From Streptomyces sp. Ag109_O5-10 (GTDB lineage Bacteria > Actinomycetota > Actinomycetes > Streptomycetales > Streptomycetaceae): a DNA stretch of 64,000 nt. The translations under genes and the position numbers were made by a program. The notes under the pieces are model-generated. The model was given only the letters and a program-made list of their open reading frames with translations. It was not told the origin of the DNA and searched no databases. The stretch lies in assembly GCF_900105755.1 (NCBI RefSeq), contig NZ_FNTQ01000001.1, positions 558,001 through 622,000 of the forward strand, read 5' to 3'. Below are positions 30,990 to 39,371 of this stretch, in pieces. Every line of letters starts with the position of its first letter. The first letter of the stretch is position 1.

Positions 30990-32153
30990 TCAGGACGCGG
31001 CGGTGCCGAACTGCTTGCGGGCGCGGGTGAACAGCCGCGGCTGGTTCATCCCGAGCACGGCGACCGGCCGGCCCGCGCGCCGGTACACGGCGAGGAAGCT
31101 GCGGTCCTCGGTCGAGCCCTCCTCGACCGTGACGCTGTCGGCCCCGGCGGCGTGGCCGACGAACTGGATCTTCACGCCGTACTGGTCGGACCAGAAGTAC
31201 GGCGGCCGGGGCGTGCCCGGTTCCCGCGCGCCGTGCGCGAGCAGCGTGGCGACGGCGGTGTCCGGCCGCTCCAGCGCGCCGGTCCAGTGCTCGATCCTGC
31301 GGTGGGCGCCGGTGTGCGGGTCGTACCAGTTGGCGCAGTCGCCGACGGCGACCACCCCGGCGACGCTGGTGCGGCCGTCGGCGCCGCACTTGACGCCGTT
31401 GTCGAGTTCGACGCCGGAACCCTGCAGCCACTCGACGCAGGGACGGGCCCCGACGCCGACGACGACGGTGTCGGCGGCCACGCAGCGGCCGTCCGCCAGG
31501 AGGACGCCGTCGACCTGGCGCTCGCCGCTCAGCCCCTTGACCCCCACCCCGCACAACAGCCGTACCCCGTGGTCGGCGTGGAGCGCGGAGACGACCGCGC
31601 CCATGGCCTCGCCGAGCGGCGCGGCCAGCGGGGTCGGGGCCGCCTCGATCACGGTGACGTCGAGGCCGAGGCAGTACGCGGTGGAGGCGACCTCGGCGCC
31701 GACGAACCCGCCGCCGATCACCACCAGACGGCCGCCCCGGGCGAGGTCCGCCCGCAACGCGCGGGCGTCGTCGAGGGTGCGCAGCGTGTGGACTCCGGCG
31801 AGGCCCGCGGTGCCCGGCAGGGTACGGGCGGCGGCGCCGGTCGCGAGGACCAGGCCGTCGGCCCGGACCTCCCCGCCGTCGGCGAGCCGGACCGCACGCC
31901 GGGTGCGGTCGAGACCGACGGCCCGGGAGCCGAGCAGCCACTGCGCCCCCAGGTCCTCGTCGTCCCGCTCCAGCGCCAGGTCCGCCTCGCCGAGGGTGCC
32001 GGCCAGGAATTCCTTGGACAACGGCGGCCTGTCGTACGGGCGGTGGGGCTCGTCACCGACGACCACCAGCCGGCCGTCGTACCCCCGTTGCCGCAGCGAG
32101 CGCGCGGCCGACAGTCCGGCCAGCGAGGCGCCCACCACGGCGACGGTCCTCAC
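30990..32153 (-). CDS. FAD-dependent ferredoxin reductase of the monooxygenase
   Basis: 387 residues from GTG 32153. Two dinucleotide-binding motifs are present: 'VAVVGASLAGLSAARSLRQ' for FAD near the N-terminus and 'LVVIGGGFVGAEVASTAY' for NAD(P)H near 150. Also visible are 'PYDRPPLSKEFLAG' and 'VAGVVAVGDCANWYDP', and a C-terminal reductase domain ('YFWSDQYGVKIQFVGHA'). This is the pyridine-nucleotide-disulfide-type reductase that feeds ferredoxin-dependent oxygenases (BphA4/P450 reductase type). The GTG overlaps the ferredoxin gene's stop by 4 bp (GTGA), and 52 bp separate it from the oxygenase gene. Confidence 0.92.
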   Translation of the reverse strand: MRTVAVVGASLAGLSAARSLRQRGYDGRLVVVGDEPHRPYDRPPLSKEFLAGTLGEADLALERDDEDLGAQWLLGSRAVGLDRTRRAVRLADGGEVRADGLVLATGAAARTLPGTAGLAGVHTLRTLDDARALRADLARGGRLVVIGGGFVGAEVASTAYCLGLDVTVIEAAPTPLAAPLGEAMGAVVSALHADHGVRLLCGVGVKGLSGERQVDGVLLADGRCVAADTVVVGVGARPCVEWLQGSGVELDNGVKCGADGRTSVAGVVAVGDCANWYDPHTGAHRRIEHWTGALERPDTAVATLLAHGAREPGTPRPPYFWSDQYGVKIQFVGHAAGADSVTVEEGSTEDRSFLAVYRRAGRPVAVLGMNQPRLFTRARKQFGTAAS

Positions 32154-32512
32154 GCCGCGCCCCCGGCGAGGCGGGCGGTGACGCACGGCGGCAGGTTGGG
32201 CGCGTCGTGGGACAGCCGGACGTAGACCGTTCCGTCCTCCACGACGATCTCGTGGGTGCGGACCGGGCGCTTGGCCGGGGGTGCGTCCACGGCGCCGGTG
32301 CGCAGGTCGAACTTGGAGGCGTGCAGGGGGCATTCGACCTCGCAGCCCTCCAGCCAGCCGTCGGCGAGCGAGGCGTCCTGGTGGGTGCAGGTGTCGTCGA
32401 TGGCGAAGAGCTCGCCGTCCTCGGTGTGGAACACCGAGACGGGCGGGTCGATGTCGAGCCGGTGGGCCTCGCCTCGCGGCAGATCCGCGAGACGGCACGC
32501 GGGAATCATCAT
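32150..32512 (-). CDS. Rieske-type ferredoxin of the monooxygenase
   Basis: 120 residues with the Rieske ligands Cys42/His44 ('DTCTHQDASLADG') and Cys61/His64 ('ECPLHASKFDLRTG'), the form found in biphenyl- and NirD-like ferredoxins. It carries electrons from the adjacent FAD reductase to the betaine monooxygenase. It is the first gene of the three-gene operon; its promoter carries an almost perfect copy of the island dyad. The canonical Pseudomonas system uses a single fused reductase (GbcB) instead, so this is a three-component version. Confidence 0.93.
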   Translation of the reverse strand: MMIPACRLADLPRGEAHRLDIDPPVSVFHTEDGELFAIDDTCTHQDASLADGWLEGCEVECPLHASKFDLRTGAVDAPPAKRPVRTHEIVVEDGTVYVRLSHDAPNLPPCVTARLAGGAA

Positions 32513-32522
32513 GACACCTCGG

Positions 32523-32556
32523 TGCGTATAGCGAAACGGATTGCGGTTAGCGCAAC
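32523..32556 (-). promoter_or_regulatory. Betaine-island operator and promoter of the monooxygenase operon
   Basis: ATTGCG-GTTAG-CGCAAC (32540-32556) differs from the perfect dyad at one base. TGCGTATAGCGAAA (32523-32536) repeats the element found in the betA promoter. On the minus strand TTGCGC and CTATAC are 18 bases apart, a plausible -35/-10 pair. Confidence 0.75.
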
Positions 32557-32701
32557 GTCAGTCTGGGGGCCGCCGCGAAGCGTTGTCAAGGAGTTCACGC
32601 GCCGGTTCGCCCCGGCCACGACCGTGGTTGCCCGGGCCCGCGGGAGCGCCCTGGAAAGCAGGCGTGAGCAGGGCGAACAGGCCCTGCCTGAGGTGCGGGT
32701 A

Positions 32702-32737
32702 CGGCCCTGCCCCGGTGCCGTCACCGGGGCAGGGCCG
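32702..32737 (-). terminator. Terminator after the formaldehyde dehydrogenase gene
   Basis: CGGCCCTGCCCCGGTG (32702-32717) and CACCGGGGCAGGGCCG (32722-32737) form a perfect 16-bp stem with a 4-base loop, 36 bases beyond the gene's stop. Confidence 0.88.
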
Positions 32738-32773
32738 CTTCGCCCGCGGTCGGTCAGAGACCGCGGCCGACCG

Positions 32774-33859
32774 TCACAGGAGCACCACCGAGCGCAGCAC
32801 GTCACCGTGGTGCATGCGCCCGAAGGCCTTCTCGACCTCGTCGAGTCGGACGGTCTCGGTGACGAAGGCGTCCAGGTCGAGGCGGCCCTGCAGGTACAGG
32901 TCGATGAGCACCGGGAAGTCACGGGAGGGCAGACAGTCCCCGTACCAGGACGACTTGAGCGCCCCGCCGCGGCCGAAGACGTCGAGGAGCGGCAGTTCCA
33001 GCTTCATCTCGGGGGTGGGCACGCCGACCAGGACGACGGTGCCGGCGAGGTCGCGGGCGTAGAAGGCCTGACGGTAGGTCTCCGGACGGCCGACCGCCTC
33101 GATGACGACGTCGGCGCCGAAGCCGCCGGTCAGCTCACGCACCGCCGCGACGGCATCCTTCTCCTTGGAGTTGACCGTGTGGGTGGCGCCGAGGCCGCGC
33201 GCGGTGTCCAGCTTGCGGTCGTCGATGTCCACGGCGATGACGCGTGCCGCGCCGGCCAGGTTCGCGCCGAGGACGGCCGCCGCGCCGACGCCTCCGCAGC
33301 CGATCACGGCGACGCTGTCGCCGCGGCCGACGTTGCCGGTGTTCAGTGCGGCACCGAGGCCCGCCATCACGCCGCAGCCCAGCAGCCCGGCGGCCGCCGC
33401 CGACGCGCGCCGGTCGACCTTGGTGCACTGCCCGGCCGCCACCAGCGTCTTCTCGGCGAAGGCGCCGATACCGAGGGCGGGCGACAGTTCCGTGCCGTCG
33501 GTGAGGGTCATCTTCTGCGCGGCGTTGTGGGTGTTGAAGCAGTACCAGGGACGCCCGCGCAGACAGGCCCGGCAAGCCCCGCACACGGCACGCCAGTTGA
33601 GGATCACGAAATCGCCGGGCGCCACGTCGGTGACGCCGTCGCCGACCGCCTCGACGACCCCCGCCGCCTCGTGCCCCAGCAGGAAGGGGAAGTCGTCGCC
33701 GATGCCGCCCTCGCGGTAGTGCAGATCGGTATGGCAGACCCCGCAGGCCTCGATCCCGACCAGCGCCTCCCCCGGACCGGGGTCGGGCACGACGATGGTC
33801 TCCAGGCTGACGGGGGCGCCCTTGCTCCGCGCGACGACGGCACGGACCTGCTGGGACAT
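32774..33859 (-). CDS. mscR: S-(hydroxymethyl)mycothiol dehydrogenase (formaldehyde detoxification)
   Basis: 361 residues from ATG 33859, preceded by GAGGAG; the frame extends to 33958 without support. Zinc-dependent medium-chain dehydrogenase: catalytic zinc in '[15 protein letters not shown]' and 'GHEAAG', structural zinc cysteines in '[15 protein letters not shown]', and the cofactor motif '[18 protein letters not shown]'. The '[19 protein letters not shown]' segment is typical of the mycothiol-dependent enzyme. It oxidises the adduct of formaldehyde and mycothiol, and so removes formaldehyde made by the betaine monooxygenase. A diverged island operator lies 33 bp upstream. Confidence 0.92.
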   Translation of the reverse strand: MSQQVRAVVARSKGAPVSLETIVVPDPGPGEALVGIEACGVCHTDLHYREGGIGDDFPFLLGHEAAGVVEAVGDGVTDVAPGDFVILNWRAVCGACRACLRGRPWYCFNTHNAAQKMTLTDGTELSPALGIGAFAEKTLVAAGQCTKVDRRASAAAAGLLGCGVMAGLGAALNTGNVGRGDSVAVIGCGGVGAAAVLGANLAGAARVIAVDIDDRKLDTARGLGATHTVNSKEKDAVAAVRELTGGFGADVVIEAVGRPETYRQAFYARDLAGTVVLVGVPTPEMKLELPLLDVFGRGGALKSSWYGDCLPSRDFPVLIDLYLQGRLDLDAFVTETVRLDEVEKAFGRMHHGDVLRSVVLL

Positions 33860-33891
33860 GGCCGCTCCTCTGCTGAAAGAGGTGGCGAGAC

Positions 33892-33908
33892 GTTGCCCAA
33901 TACGGCAC
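33892..33908. promoter_or_regulatory. Diverged betaine-island operator before mscR
   Basis: GTTGCC-CAATA-CGGCAC matches the left arm at 5 of 6 positions and the right arm only partly. A TTTCGCAAC follows at 33920-33928. It is weaker than the other copies. Confidence 0.45.
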
Positions 33909-34109
33909 GCATCTCGCGTTTCGCAACACAGCATCGCGGAGGCCGAACCGGGGGTCAAGAATCCGTCGGCGACCCGGCTCCGGGCACGTGCGGGCCTTCA
34001 CCGCGCAGACGGCGGCCGGTGCCGGTACCGCACTCGCAGGTATCATTTATTCCATAAACAGTACAAACACCCACATCCCGAGTCCGGCACGGATGTGCCC
34101 GAGGTGAGG

Positions 34110-36551
34110 ATGCGCGACATCACCTTCGACGACCGCGGCGAGCTCCCGGAGCCCGGGGGCGAGGCGGAGGCGTTGCTGGACGCGCGGGGCCGGGTGACGG
34201 CCTGGGGTCCGGGCGCCGAGGCGCTGCTGGGGCACCCGGCGCGCGAGGTGCTCGGGCGGCGCGCGGACGACCTGCTCCATGACCCCGCCGAGGCCGCGCA
34301 TCTGGTCCGGCGGTGGGAGGAGGGGGCCCGCGAGGGGCCGCTGGTGCTGCGGCGGCGCGGCGGGGACCCGGTCGAGGTCCAGGTCTGGGTGCGCTCCCTC
34401 ACCACCGCGGACGGCGGGCAGCGGTGGCTCGTCCAGGCGGCCGGCGCGCAGTCGTACCGCACGTTCGAGTTCGGCCGGGCCCTGCTGCAGGGGCTGTTCA
34501 CCGAGATCCCCTTCCACATCGACCTCTTCGACACGGGGCAGCGGTTCATCGCCCAGAACCTGGCGCAGCGGCGCGCCGGGGTCTTCCGGGACGCCGAGTA
34601 CTCCGGGCACACGATGCGCGAGATGGCCCCGCCCGGCCTGCTGGACATCGACGCGCTGGAGGAGCGGCAGCGGCGGGTGCTGGAGACCGGCAGGGCGCTG
34701 CTCGACACCGAGGTCGTCGGTCACCCCGTACCCGGTTCGCCCGACGACTACGTGTGGTCGGAGTCGATCCTGCCGCTCAGGGACCCGTCCGGGACGGTGA
34801 TCGCGCTGGCCCATGTGATCTCCGACGTGACCCACCGGGTCCGCTCGCGCGATCGGCTGGTCCTGGCCAACGAGGCCGGCACCCGGATCGGCACCACCCT
34901 GGACCTGTGGCAGACGGCCCGGGAGCTGGCCGAGGTCGCGGTGCCGCGGTTCGCCGACACCTGCCACGTCGACCTGCTGGACTCCGTCTTCTCCGACGGT
35001 GCCGACGCGGACGGCCGGGAGCCGGCCGACGACGCGCGGCCGCGCCATCCGCTGCTGCGCCGGGCCGCGTCCGACGGAGTGGCCGCCGCGGAGCCGGGCA
35101 CCGGCGGGGTCCGGGCGGTGCGGGTGGGCGACCTCGACACGGCGGCTACGGCACCCGGCTCGCCGTTCCTCGACGCCCTGGCGAAGGGCGGGTCCATTCT
35201 CCTCGCGGACGAGCAGCTGCGCCCCGCCGCCACCGACCCCGTGCGGGCACCGGGCGCCGGACCGGAGGTGCACTCCTGGCTGCTCGTCCCCATGCTCGCG
35301 CGGGGTGTCGCCCTCGGTACCGCCCTCTTCATGCGCTCGCGCAGCCACCGCCGGTTCGAGCCCGAGGACGTGCTGCTGGCCGAGCAGATCGTGACCCGTA
35401 CCGCGGTGTGCGTCGACAACGCCAGCCGCTACCACCGGGAGCGGACGACGGCCCGGACCCTGCGGCGCAGTCTGCTCCCCCAGCGGCTGCCGTCGCCGTC
35501 GGCGGTGCGGACGGCCTCCCGCTACCTGCCGGCCAGCGAGCACACCGGTCTGGGCGGGGACTGGTTCGACGTGATCCCGCTGTCCGGGGCACGGGTGGCG
35601 CTCGTGGTGGGCGACGTGGTCGGGCACGGACTGCAGTCCGCGGTGACCATGGGCCGGCTGCGTGGTGCCGTGCGTACCCTCGCGGACCTCGACCTGTCCC
35701 CGGCGGAGCTCCTCGCCCACCTGGACGACCAGATGAACCGGTTCCTCGACGAGCGCGGCGACGAGGTCTCCCTGGTGACCGGGGCGACCTGCCTGTACGC
35801 GGTGTACGACCCGGTGTCACGGCTGTGCCAGCTGGCCCGCGCCGGTCATCCGCCCCCGGCGGTCGTCTCGGCGGACGGCGCCGTCGACTTCGTGGACCTG
35901 CCCGGCGGTCCGCCCCTCGGGCTCGGCGGCGTCGTGTTCGAGGAGCGCGAGATCGCCCTCGCCGACGGGGACCTCCTGGTCCTCTACACGGACGGGCTGC
36001 TGGAATCACGCGCGCAGGACTTCGACACCGGGCTGCGCCGGATGCGCGCCACGCTCTCCCGCACCCCCGCGTCGGCCGCCCCTCAGGAGGTGTGCGACAC
36101 ACTGGTCGGTGAGCTGCTCCCGCCGGGCCACCAGGACGACGTGGCGGTCCTGGTGGCCCGGATGAGCGCTCTGGCCCCGGACGCCCACGTCACCTGGGCG
36201 ATCGAGGCGCAGGAGCAGATGGTCGGCCGGGCACGGGAACTGACGGCACGTCAGATGGTGCGTTGGGGGCTGGCGGAGGAGTCGTTCACCACCGAGCTCA
36301 TCGTGAGCGAGCTGGTGACGAACGCGCTGCGGTACGGCGGTGCGCCGATCGCGCTCCGCCTGATCCGGGACCGGAGCCTGATCTGCGAGGTCTCGGACGG
36401 CAGCAGCACCTCGCCGCACGTGCGGCACGCCCGGGAAACGGACGAGGGCGGGCGCGGCCTCTACCTCATCGCCCAGCTCGCCCAGAACTGGGGGACGCGG
36501 TACAACGCGCGCGGCAAGACCATCTGGGCCGAGCAGTCACTCCCCCGCTGA
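34110..36551 (+). CDS. PAS-GAF-SpoIIE phosphatase with C-terminal anti-sigma-type ATPase
   Basis: 813 residues from ATG 34110 (GTGs at 34095 and 34104 are alternatives). Order of parts: a PAS domain at about 10-110 ('LLDARGRVTAWGPGAEALLG'), a second PAS-like region to about 240 ('FGRALLQGLFTEIPFHIDLF'), a GAF domain at about 260-445, a PP2C/SpoIIE phosphatase at about 465-680 ('GGDWFDVIPLSGARVALVVG', 'DGDLLVLYTDGLLESR'), and a RsbW-like ATPase at about 690-813 ('LIVSELVTNALRYGG', 'DEGGRGLYLIAQLAQNWG'). Such proteins control anti-sigma-factor antagonists by both dephosphorylation and phosphorylation. No sigma factor or antagonist gene is adjacent. The promoter is probably in the AT-rich stretch 34037-34070. 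Confidence 0.92.
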   Translation: MRDITFDDRGELPEPGGEAEALLDARGRVTAWGPGAEALLGHPAREVLGRRADDLLHDPAEAAHLVRRWEEGAREGPLVLRRRGGDPVEVQVWVRSLTTADGGQRWLVQAAGAQSYRTFEFGRALLQGLFTEIPFHIDLFDTGQRFIAQNLAQRRAGVFRDAEYSGHTMREMAPPGLLDIDALEERQRRVLETGRALLDTEVVGHPVPGSPDDYVWSESILPLRDPSGTVIALAHVISDVTHRVRSRDRLVLANEAGTRIGTTLDLWQTARELAEVAVPRFADTCHVDLLDSVFSDGADADGREPADDARPRHPLLRRAASDGVAAAEPGTGGVRAVRVGDLDTAATAPGSPFLDALAKGGSILLADEQLRPAATDPVRAPGAGPEVHSWLLVPMLARGVALGTALFMRSRSHRRFEPEDVLLAEQIVTRTAVCVDNASRYHRERTTARTLRRSLLPQRLPSPSAVRTASRYLPASEHTGLGGDWFDVIPLSGARVALVVGDVVGHGLQSAVTMGRLRGAVRTLADLDLSPAELLAHLDDQMNRFLDERGDEVSLVTGATCLYAVYDPVSRLCQLARAGHPPPAVVSADGAVDFVDLPGGPPLGLGGVVFEEREIALADGDLLVLYTDGLLESRAQDFDTGLRRMRATLSRTPASAAPQEVCDTLVGELLPPGHQDDVAVLVARMSALAPDAHVTWAIEAQEQMVGRARELTARQMVRWGLAEESFTTELIVSELVTNALRYGGAPIALRLIRDRSLICEVSDGSSTSPHVRHARETDEGGRGLYLIAQLAQNWGTRYNARGKTIWAEQSLPR

Positions 36552-36740
36552 CGTGCGCGCCGCGGCGGGCGGCCGGTCGTCGTCCGGGCCGGGCACGACG
36601 ACCAGGAAGGCGTCCGAGCCGAGGTCCATCACCACGGTCGCCCGGCCGCCCTCGGCCCGGCACCGTGCCGCGTACTCCTCGGCCGGCCACGAACCCCGGG
36701 GAGCCCCGGCGGGAAATCGCTCCAGCACCCTCGCGCTCAT
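36537..36740 (-). CDS. Small conserved-looking protein of unknown function
   Basis: 67 residues. The core 'APRGSWPAEEYAARCRAEGG' followed by 'ATVVMDLGSDAFLVVVPG' has coding-like composition with a clear beta-strand end and resembles short Streptomyces proteins of unknown role. The 3' end overlaps the convergent SpoIIE-type gene by 15 bp. I see no membrane segment, metal site or DNA-binding motif. A GGAGG-like site (minus strand, near 36748-36752) precedes the start. Function unknown. Confidence 0.55.
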   Translation of the reverse strand: MSARVLERFPAGAPRGSWPAEEYAARCRAEGGRATVVMDLGSDAFLVVVPGPDDDRPPAAARTSAGE

Positions 36741-36884
36741 AGTGGTCCTGCACCTCCCGAGTCGGTCTTCGCTTTTCCTGCGGCTGCCCCCGATCTACGC
36801 GGACATGCCGGAGACGCCGGAAGGACACCGGCCCCCGGTCCGTCACGCGGGGCCCGGAAGGTGGGAGCGCGGGGCCGTCTCGGC

Positions 36885-37341
36885 TCGAAAGAGGTCGTGC
36901 CGCTGCTCGTGCGGGACCGCGCGGTGGACCGGGCCGGTTCCGCCGTGGCCAACCGGCCGGCGCCGGCTACCCGGTCGTCGACGTGGCGATGCGCCGGCTG
37001 CGGCACGAGGGCATGGATGCACGACCCGGGAGCTGCTGGTCGACGGGGACGTGGCGAACAACAGCTCAACTGGCGGTGGGGGCGGCCACCGGCACCGACA
37101 CCCGCTCCAGCCGCGTCCTCAACCCGGTGACCCGGGCGCGTTACGACGCCGACGGCGCGTACGTCCGGCGCCGGGTGCCGGAGTTTGCGGGGCTGCCGGG
37201 GGCGAACGCGCACGAGCCGTGGAAGCCGGGCGGCCAGGACCCGGCGGCGCCCGGCTGCCCGGAGCCCGTCGTCGATGGGCCGACGGACGCGCCCGGTTCC
37301 GCCAGGCACGGGAGCGCGATCGAGCCCAGAACTACACATAA
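36885..37341 (+). pseudogene. Deoxyribodipyrimidine photolyase remnant
   Basis: Pieces of one photolyase appear in order but in changing frames. 'EVVPLLVRDRAVDRAG' (36891 on) is from the N-terminal antenna domain. It is joined directly to 'GYPVVDVAMRRLRHEG' (36965 on), then 'WMHD', 'RELLVDGDVANN', 'QLNWRWG', 'GTDTRSSRVLNP' and 'ARYDADGAYVRRRVPEFAGL' to 'HEPWKPGGQ' from the C-terminal FAD domain, and finally 'ARFRQARERDRA' before a stop near 37341. About 250 internal codons are missing and at least five frame changes occur, so the gene is dead. Confidence 0.85.
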
Positions 37342-37429
37342 AGAAGAAATAAGAGCAGAATGCTATGTAGCGGCGTTTACCGTACGCACCAGACGCGGTC
37401 AGGCCTGCAAGTCGAGAAGGAGACGAGTC

Positions 37430-37870
37430 ATGGCCAACGTCTCGCACGGCAGAAGTGACATAACCAGCCACCCCGATGTCTCCGAGATGCGGGAGCGTTA
37501 CGCCCGCATGCTCGGCGGCCGTGATGTGGCGCTCGTGGACGGACCGGTGTTCCTGCTCGGTCTGTACTGCGCGGCGTCCCCGTGGATCCTCCACTACACG
37601 GCGAGCCAGCCCGCGCTCGTGCCCCACAACCTGATCATGGGCATAGCGATAGGCCTGCTGGCACTGGGCTTCACCAGGGCACCGGAGCGCATGTACGGCC
37701 TCAGCTGGGCCATGTGCGCACTGGGCATCTGGATGATCATCGCCCCCTGGGTGGTCGGCAGCAGCCCGGACACGGGCGTCATCATCAACAACGTCATCAT
37801 CGGCGCGCTGGCCCTCTGCCTCGGGCTGGTGTGCGCCGCTTCGGCGGCCAGGCGGACGCCCATGACCTAG
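37430..37870 (+). CDS. SPW-repeat membrane protein
   Basis: 146 residues from ATG 37430, preceded by AAGGAG. After a polar N-terminus of about 45 residues there are four hydrophobic segments. The two name-giving motifs are seen as 'AASPWILHY' and 'IIAPWVVG', each at the end of a membrane helix, the pattern of the SPW repeat family (small actinobacterial and proteobacterial membrane proteins of unknown role). A short AT-rich stretch at 37333-37372 probably holds its promoter. It ends at a strong bidirectional hairpin. Confidence 0.88.
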   Translation: MANVSHGRSDITSHPDVSEMRERYARMLGGRDVALVDGPVFLLGLYCAASPWILHYTASQPALVPHNLIMGIAIGLLALGFTRAPERMYGLSWAMCALGIWMIIAPWVVGSSPDTGVIINNVIIGALALCLGLVCAASAARRTPMT

Positions 37871-37901
37871 GCACACCGGACATCCCCTGGAAGGGAGGAC
37901 G

Positions 37902-37934
37902 CGGGGCCGGTCCGATGACGGCGGACCGGCCCCG
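37902..37934. terminator. Bidirectional terminator between SPW and ArsR-SRPBCC genes
   Basis: CGGGGCCGGTCCG (37902-37914) and CGGACCGGCCCCG (37922-37934) form a perfect 13-bp stem between two convergent genes. Confidence 0.87.
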
Positions 37935-37946
37935 CCGCGCGTCCGC

Positions 37947-38738
37947 TCAGCGGCCGGGGACCAGCCAGGGCTCCTGCGGGAGCGGGCTGCCGGTCTCGAT
38001 GAGGGACTTCAGGTTGGAGAGCACGGCCGGCCAGCCGGCCGAGACGCCCTGCAGTTCGCCCTCGTCGTTGAGGTCCTCGTGGGTGACGGTGAGCTTGACG
38101 ATGTCGGCGTGCGGGCGGATGTCGAAGGTGACCCGGGAGTGCCGGCCGGGGTCGCCCTCGTCCGCGGGCGCGGCCCAGGTGGCGACCAGCCGGGTCGGGC
38201 GCTCGCTCTCGACGACGGTGCCGACCACGTCGGCGATGCCGGAGCCGTCGGTGCGGACGTGCTCCCAGCGGGAGCCGGGCCGCCAGTCGGAGACGTTGGA
38301 GTGCCCCCAGTAGGCGGCGGTCAGGTCGGCGTCCGTGAGGGCGTCCCAGACCTTCTCGGCGGTGCTGGCGATGTAGGTGACGTAGACATAGCTGGGCTGG
38401 TCGCTCATGGCTTCCTCGGCTCGTCGCTTCAGGTCGCCGAGCGCGCGCAGACGCGGGCGCTCGAACTTGTCGATCCACCGCTCCTGGATCTCGTGGAGCG
38501 GCACGGGATTGAGGTAGTGCAGCTTCTCCCGCCCCCGGCGCACGGTGCTGATCAGGTTGGCGGCCTCCAGGACGGCCAGGTGCTGGGTCACCGACTGCCG
38601 GGTCATCGCGATGCGCTCGCACAGCTCGCCCAGTGTCTGGCCGTTGTGCTCGTGCAGCCGGTCCAGCAGCCGCCTGCGGGTGTCGTCGGCCAGCGCCCTG
38701 AAGACCTGGTCCATCCCGCTGTCGCTCTCGGATCCCAC
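37947..38738 (-). CDS. ArsR-family helix-turn-helix fused to an SRPBCC/AHSA1 domain
   Basis: 263 residues. The first 110 form an ArsR-type winged helix ('VFRALADDTRRRLLDRLHEH', 'MTRQSVTQHLAVLEAANLI', 'REKLHYLNPVPLHEIQERW') with no cysteine metal site. The rest, from a Met at about 110 ('MSDQPSYVYVTYIASTAEKV'), is an AHSA1-like lipid-binding fold ('FDIRPHADIVKLTVTHEDL', 'GWPAVLSNLKSLIETG'). In many genomes these are two neighbouring genes. The arrangement suggests a repressor whose ligand pocket is the SRPBCC domain. The 5' end lies 60 bp from the GNAT stop on the same strand. Target and ligand unknown. Confidence 0.9.
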   Translation of the reverse strand: MGSESDSGMDQVFRALADDTRRRLLDRLHEHNGQTLGELCERIAMTRQSVTQHLAVLEAANLISTVRRGREKLHYLNPVPLHEIQERWIDKFERPRLRALGDLKRRAEEAMSDQPSYVYVTYIASTAEKVWDALTDADLTAAYWGHSNVSDWRPGSRWEHVRTDGSGIADVVGTVVESERPTRLVATWAAPADEGDPGRHSRVTFDIRPHADIVKLTVTHEDLNDEGELQGVSAGWPAVLSNLKSLIETGSPLPQEPWLVPGR

Positions 38739-38798
38739 TACTCAAAGTTATGCAGGTGATTGCCTGCATGTCAATGCGGGCGGCCCGCGCGGTGCGTT

Positions 38799-39311
38799 TC
38801 AGGGAGCCGTGCCGAACGAGATCCACACGTCGGGCGGCAGCTCCGGCATGCCCGGAACCGGCCGGGTCTCCTCCGTCCAGGCGCCGTCCGCGGCCTCGGC
38901 CGCGACCCGTCGCCAGAAGGCGACGGCGCCCGGGTTCTCGTACTGGAACGCGATCTCCCAGCGCCCCGGATGACGGGCGAGGACCTCGCGGACGGCAGCC
39001 AGTCCGACGCCCGTCCGCCGCGCGCCGCGCACCACGAAGAAGCTGTTGAGCACCCGCACGGGCGCGTCCAGCGCCCGGACGAACGCGAAGCCGACCGGGC
39101 GCCCGCCCCGGACGAAGAGATAGGGCGCCCAGCCGGGCGCGGCGAACGCGTCCTCGACGCGCTCGCCGCGGAACGAGCCGTCGGGCCCCGGCAGGAGTCC
39201 GCGGAACTCGGACAGGTCGTGGCGGAACATCAGCCACAGACGGTCGACGGTGGATCGGTCCCCGGGGACGGCGGGGCGGACGACGACATCCGCTGCGGTG
39301 GTTTCGGTCAT
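38799..39311 (-). CDS. GNAT-family N-acetyltransferase
   Basis: 170 residues with the GNAT fold: 'VVVRPAVPGDRSTVDRLW' at the start, a beta-strand pair 'YLFVRGGRPVGFAFVRAL', the acetyl-CoA loop in 'FFVVRGARRTGVGLAAVREV' and the last strand/helix 'IAFQYENPGAVAFWRRVA'. The substrate is unknown. The gene lies 60 bp after the APC permease on the same strand. The intervening segment is a terminator hairpin whose far arm carries the GAGG ribosome site 8 bases before the ATG, so expression is probably limited by that structure. Confidence 0.88.
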   Translation of the reverse strand: MTETTAADVVVRPAVPGDRSTVDRLWLMFRHDLSEFRGLLPGPDGSFRGERVEDAFAAPGWAPYLFVRGGRPVGFAFVRALDAPVRVLNSFFVVRGARRTGVGLAAVREVLARHPGRWEIAFQYENPGAVAFWRRVAAEAADGAWTEETRPVPGMPELPPDVWISFGTAP

Positions 39312-39312
39312 G

Positions 39313-39354
39313 AAAAAAGCCTCACCCGGCGGCAGTTGGCCGCCGGGTGAGGCT
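39313..39354 (-). terminator. Intrinsic terminator overlapping the GNAT ribosome site
   Basis: AGCCTCACCCGGCGGC (39318-39333) and GCCGCCGGGTGAGGCT (39339-39354) form a perfect 16-bp stem with a 5-base loop. Reading the minus strand, the stem is followed by TTTTTT and then, after one base, the GNAT ATG. This is one of the few hairpins here with a U-tract. Confidence 0.9.
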
Positions 39355-39371
39355 GACGTGTGATCGGGACA

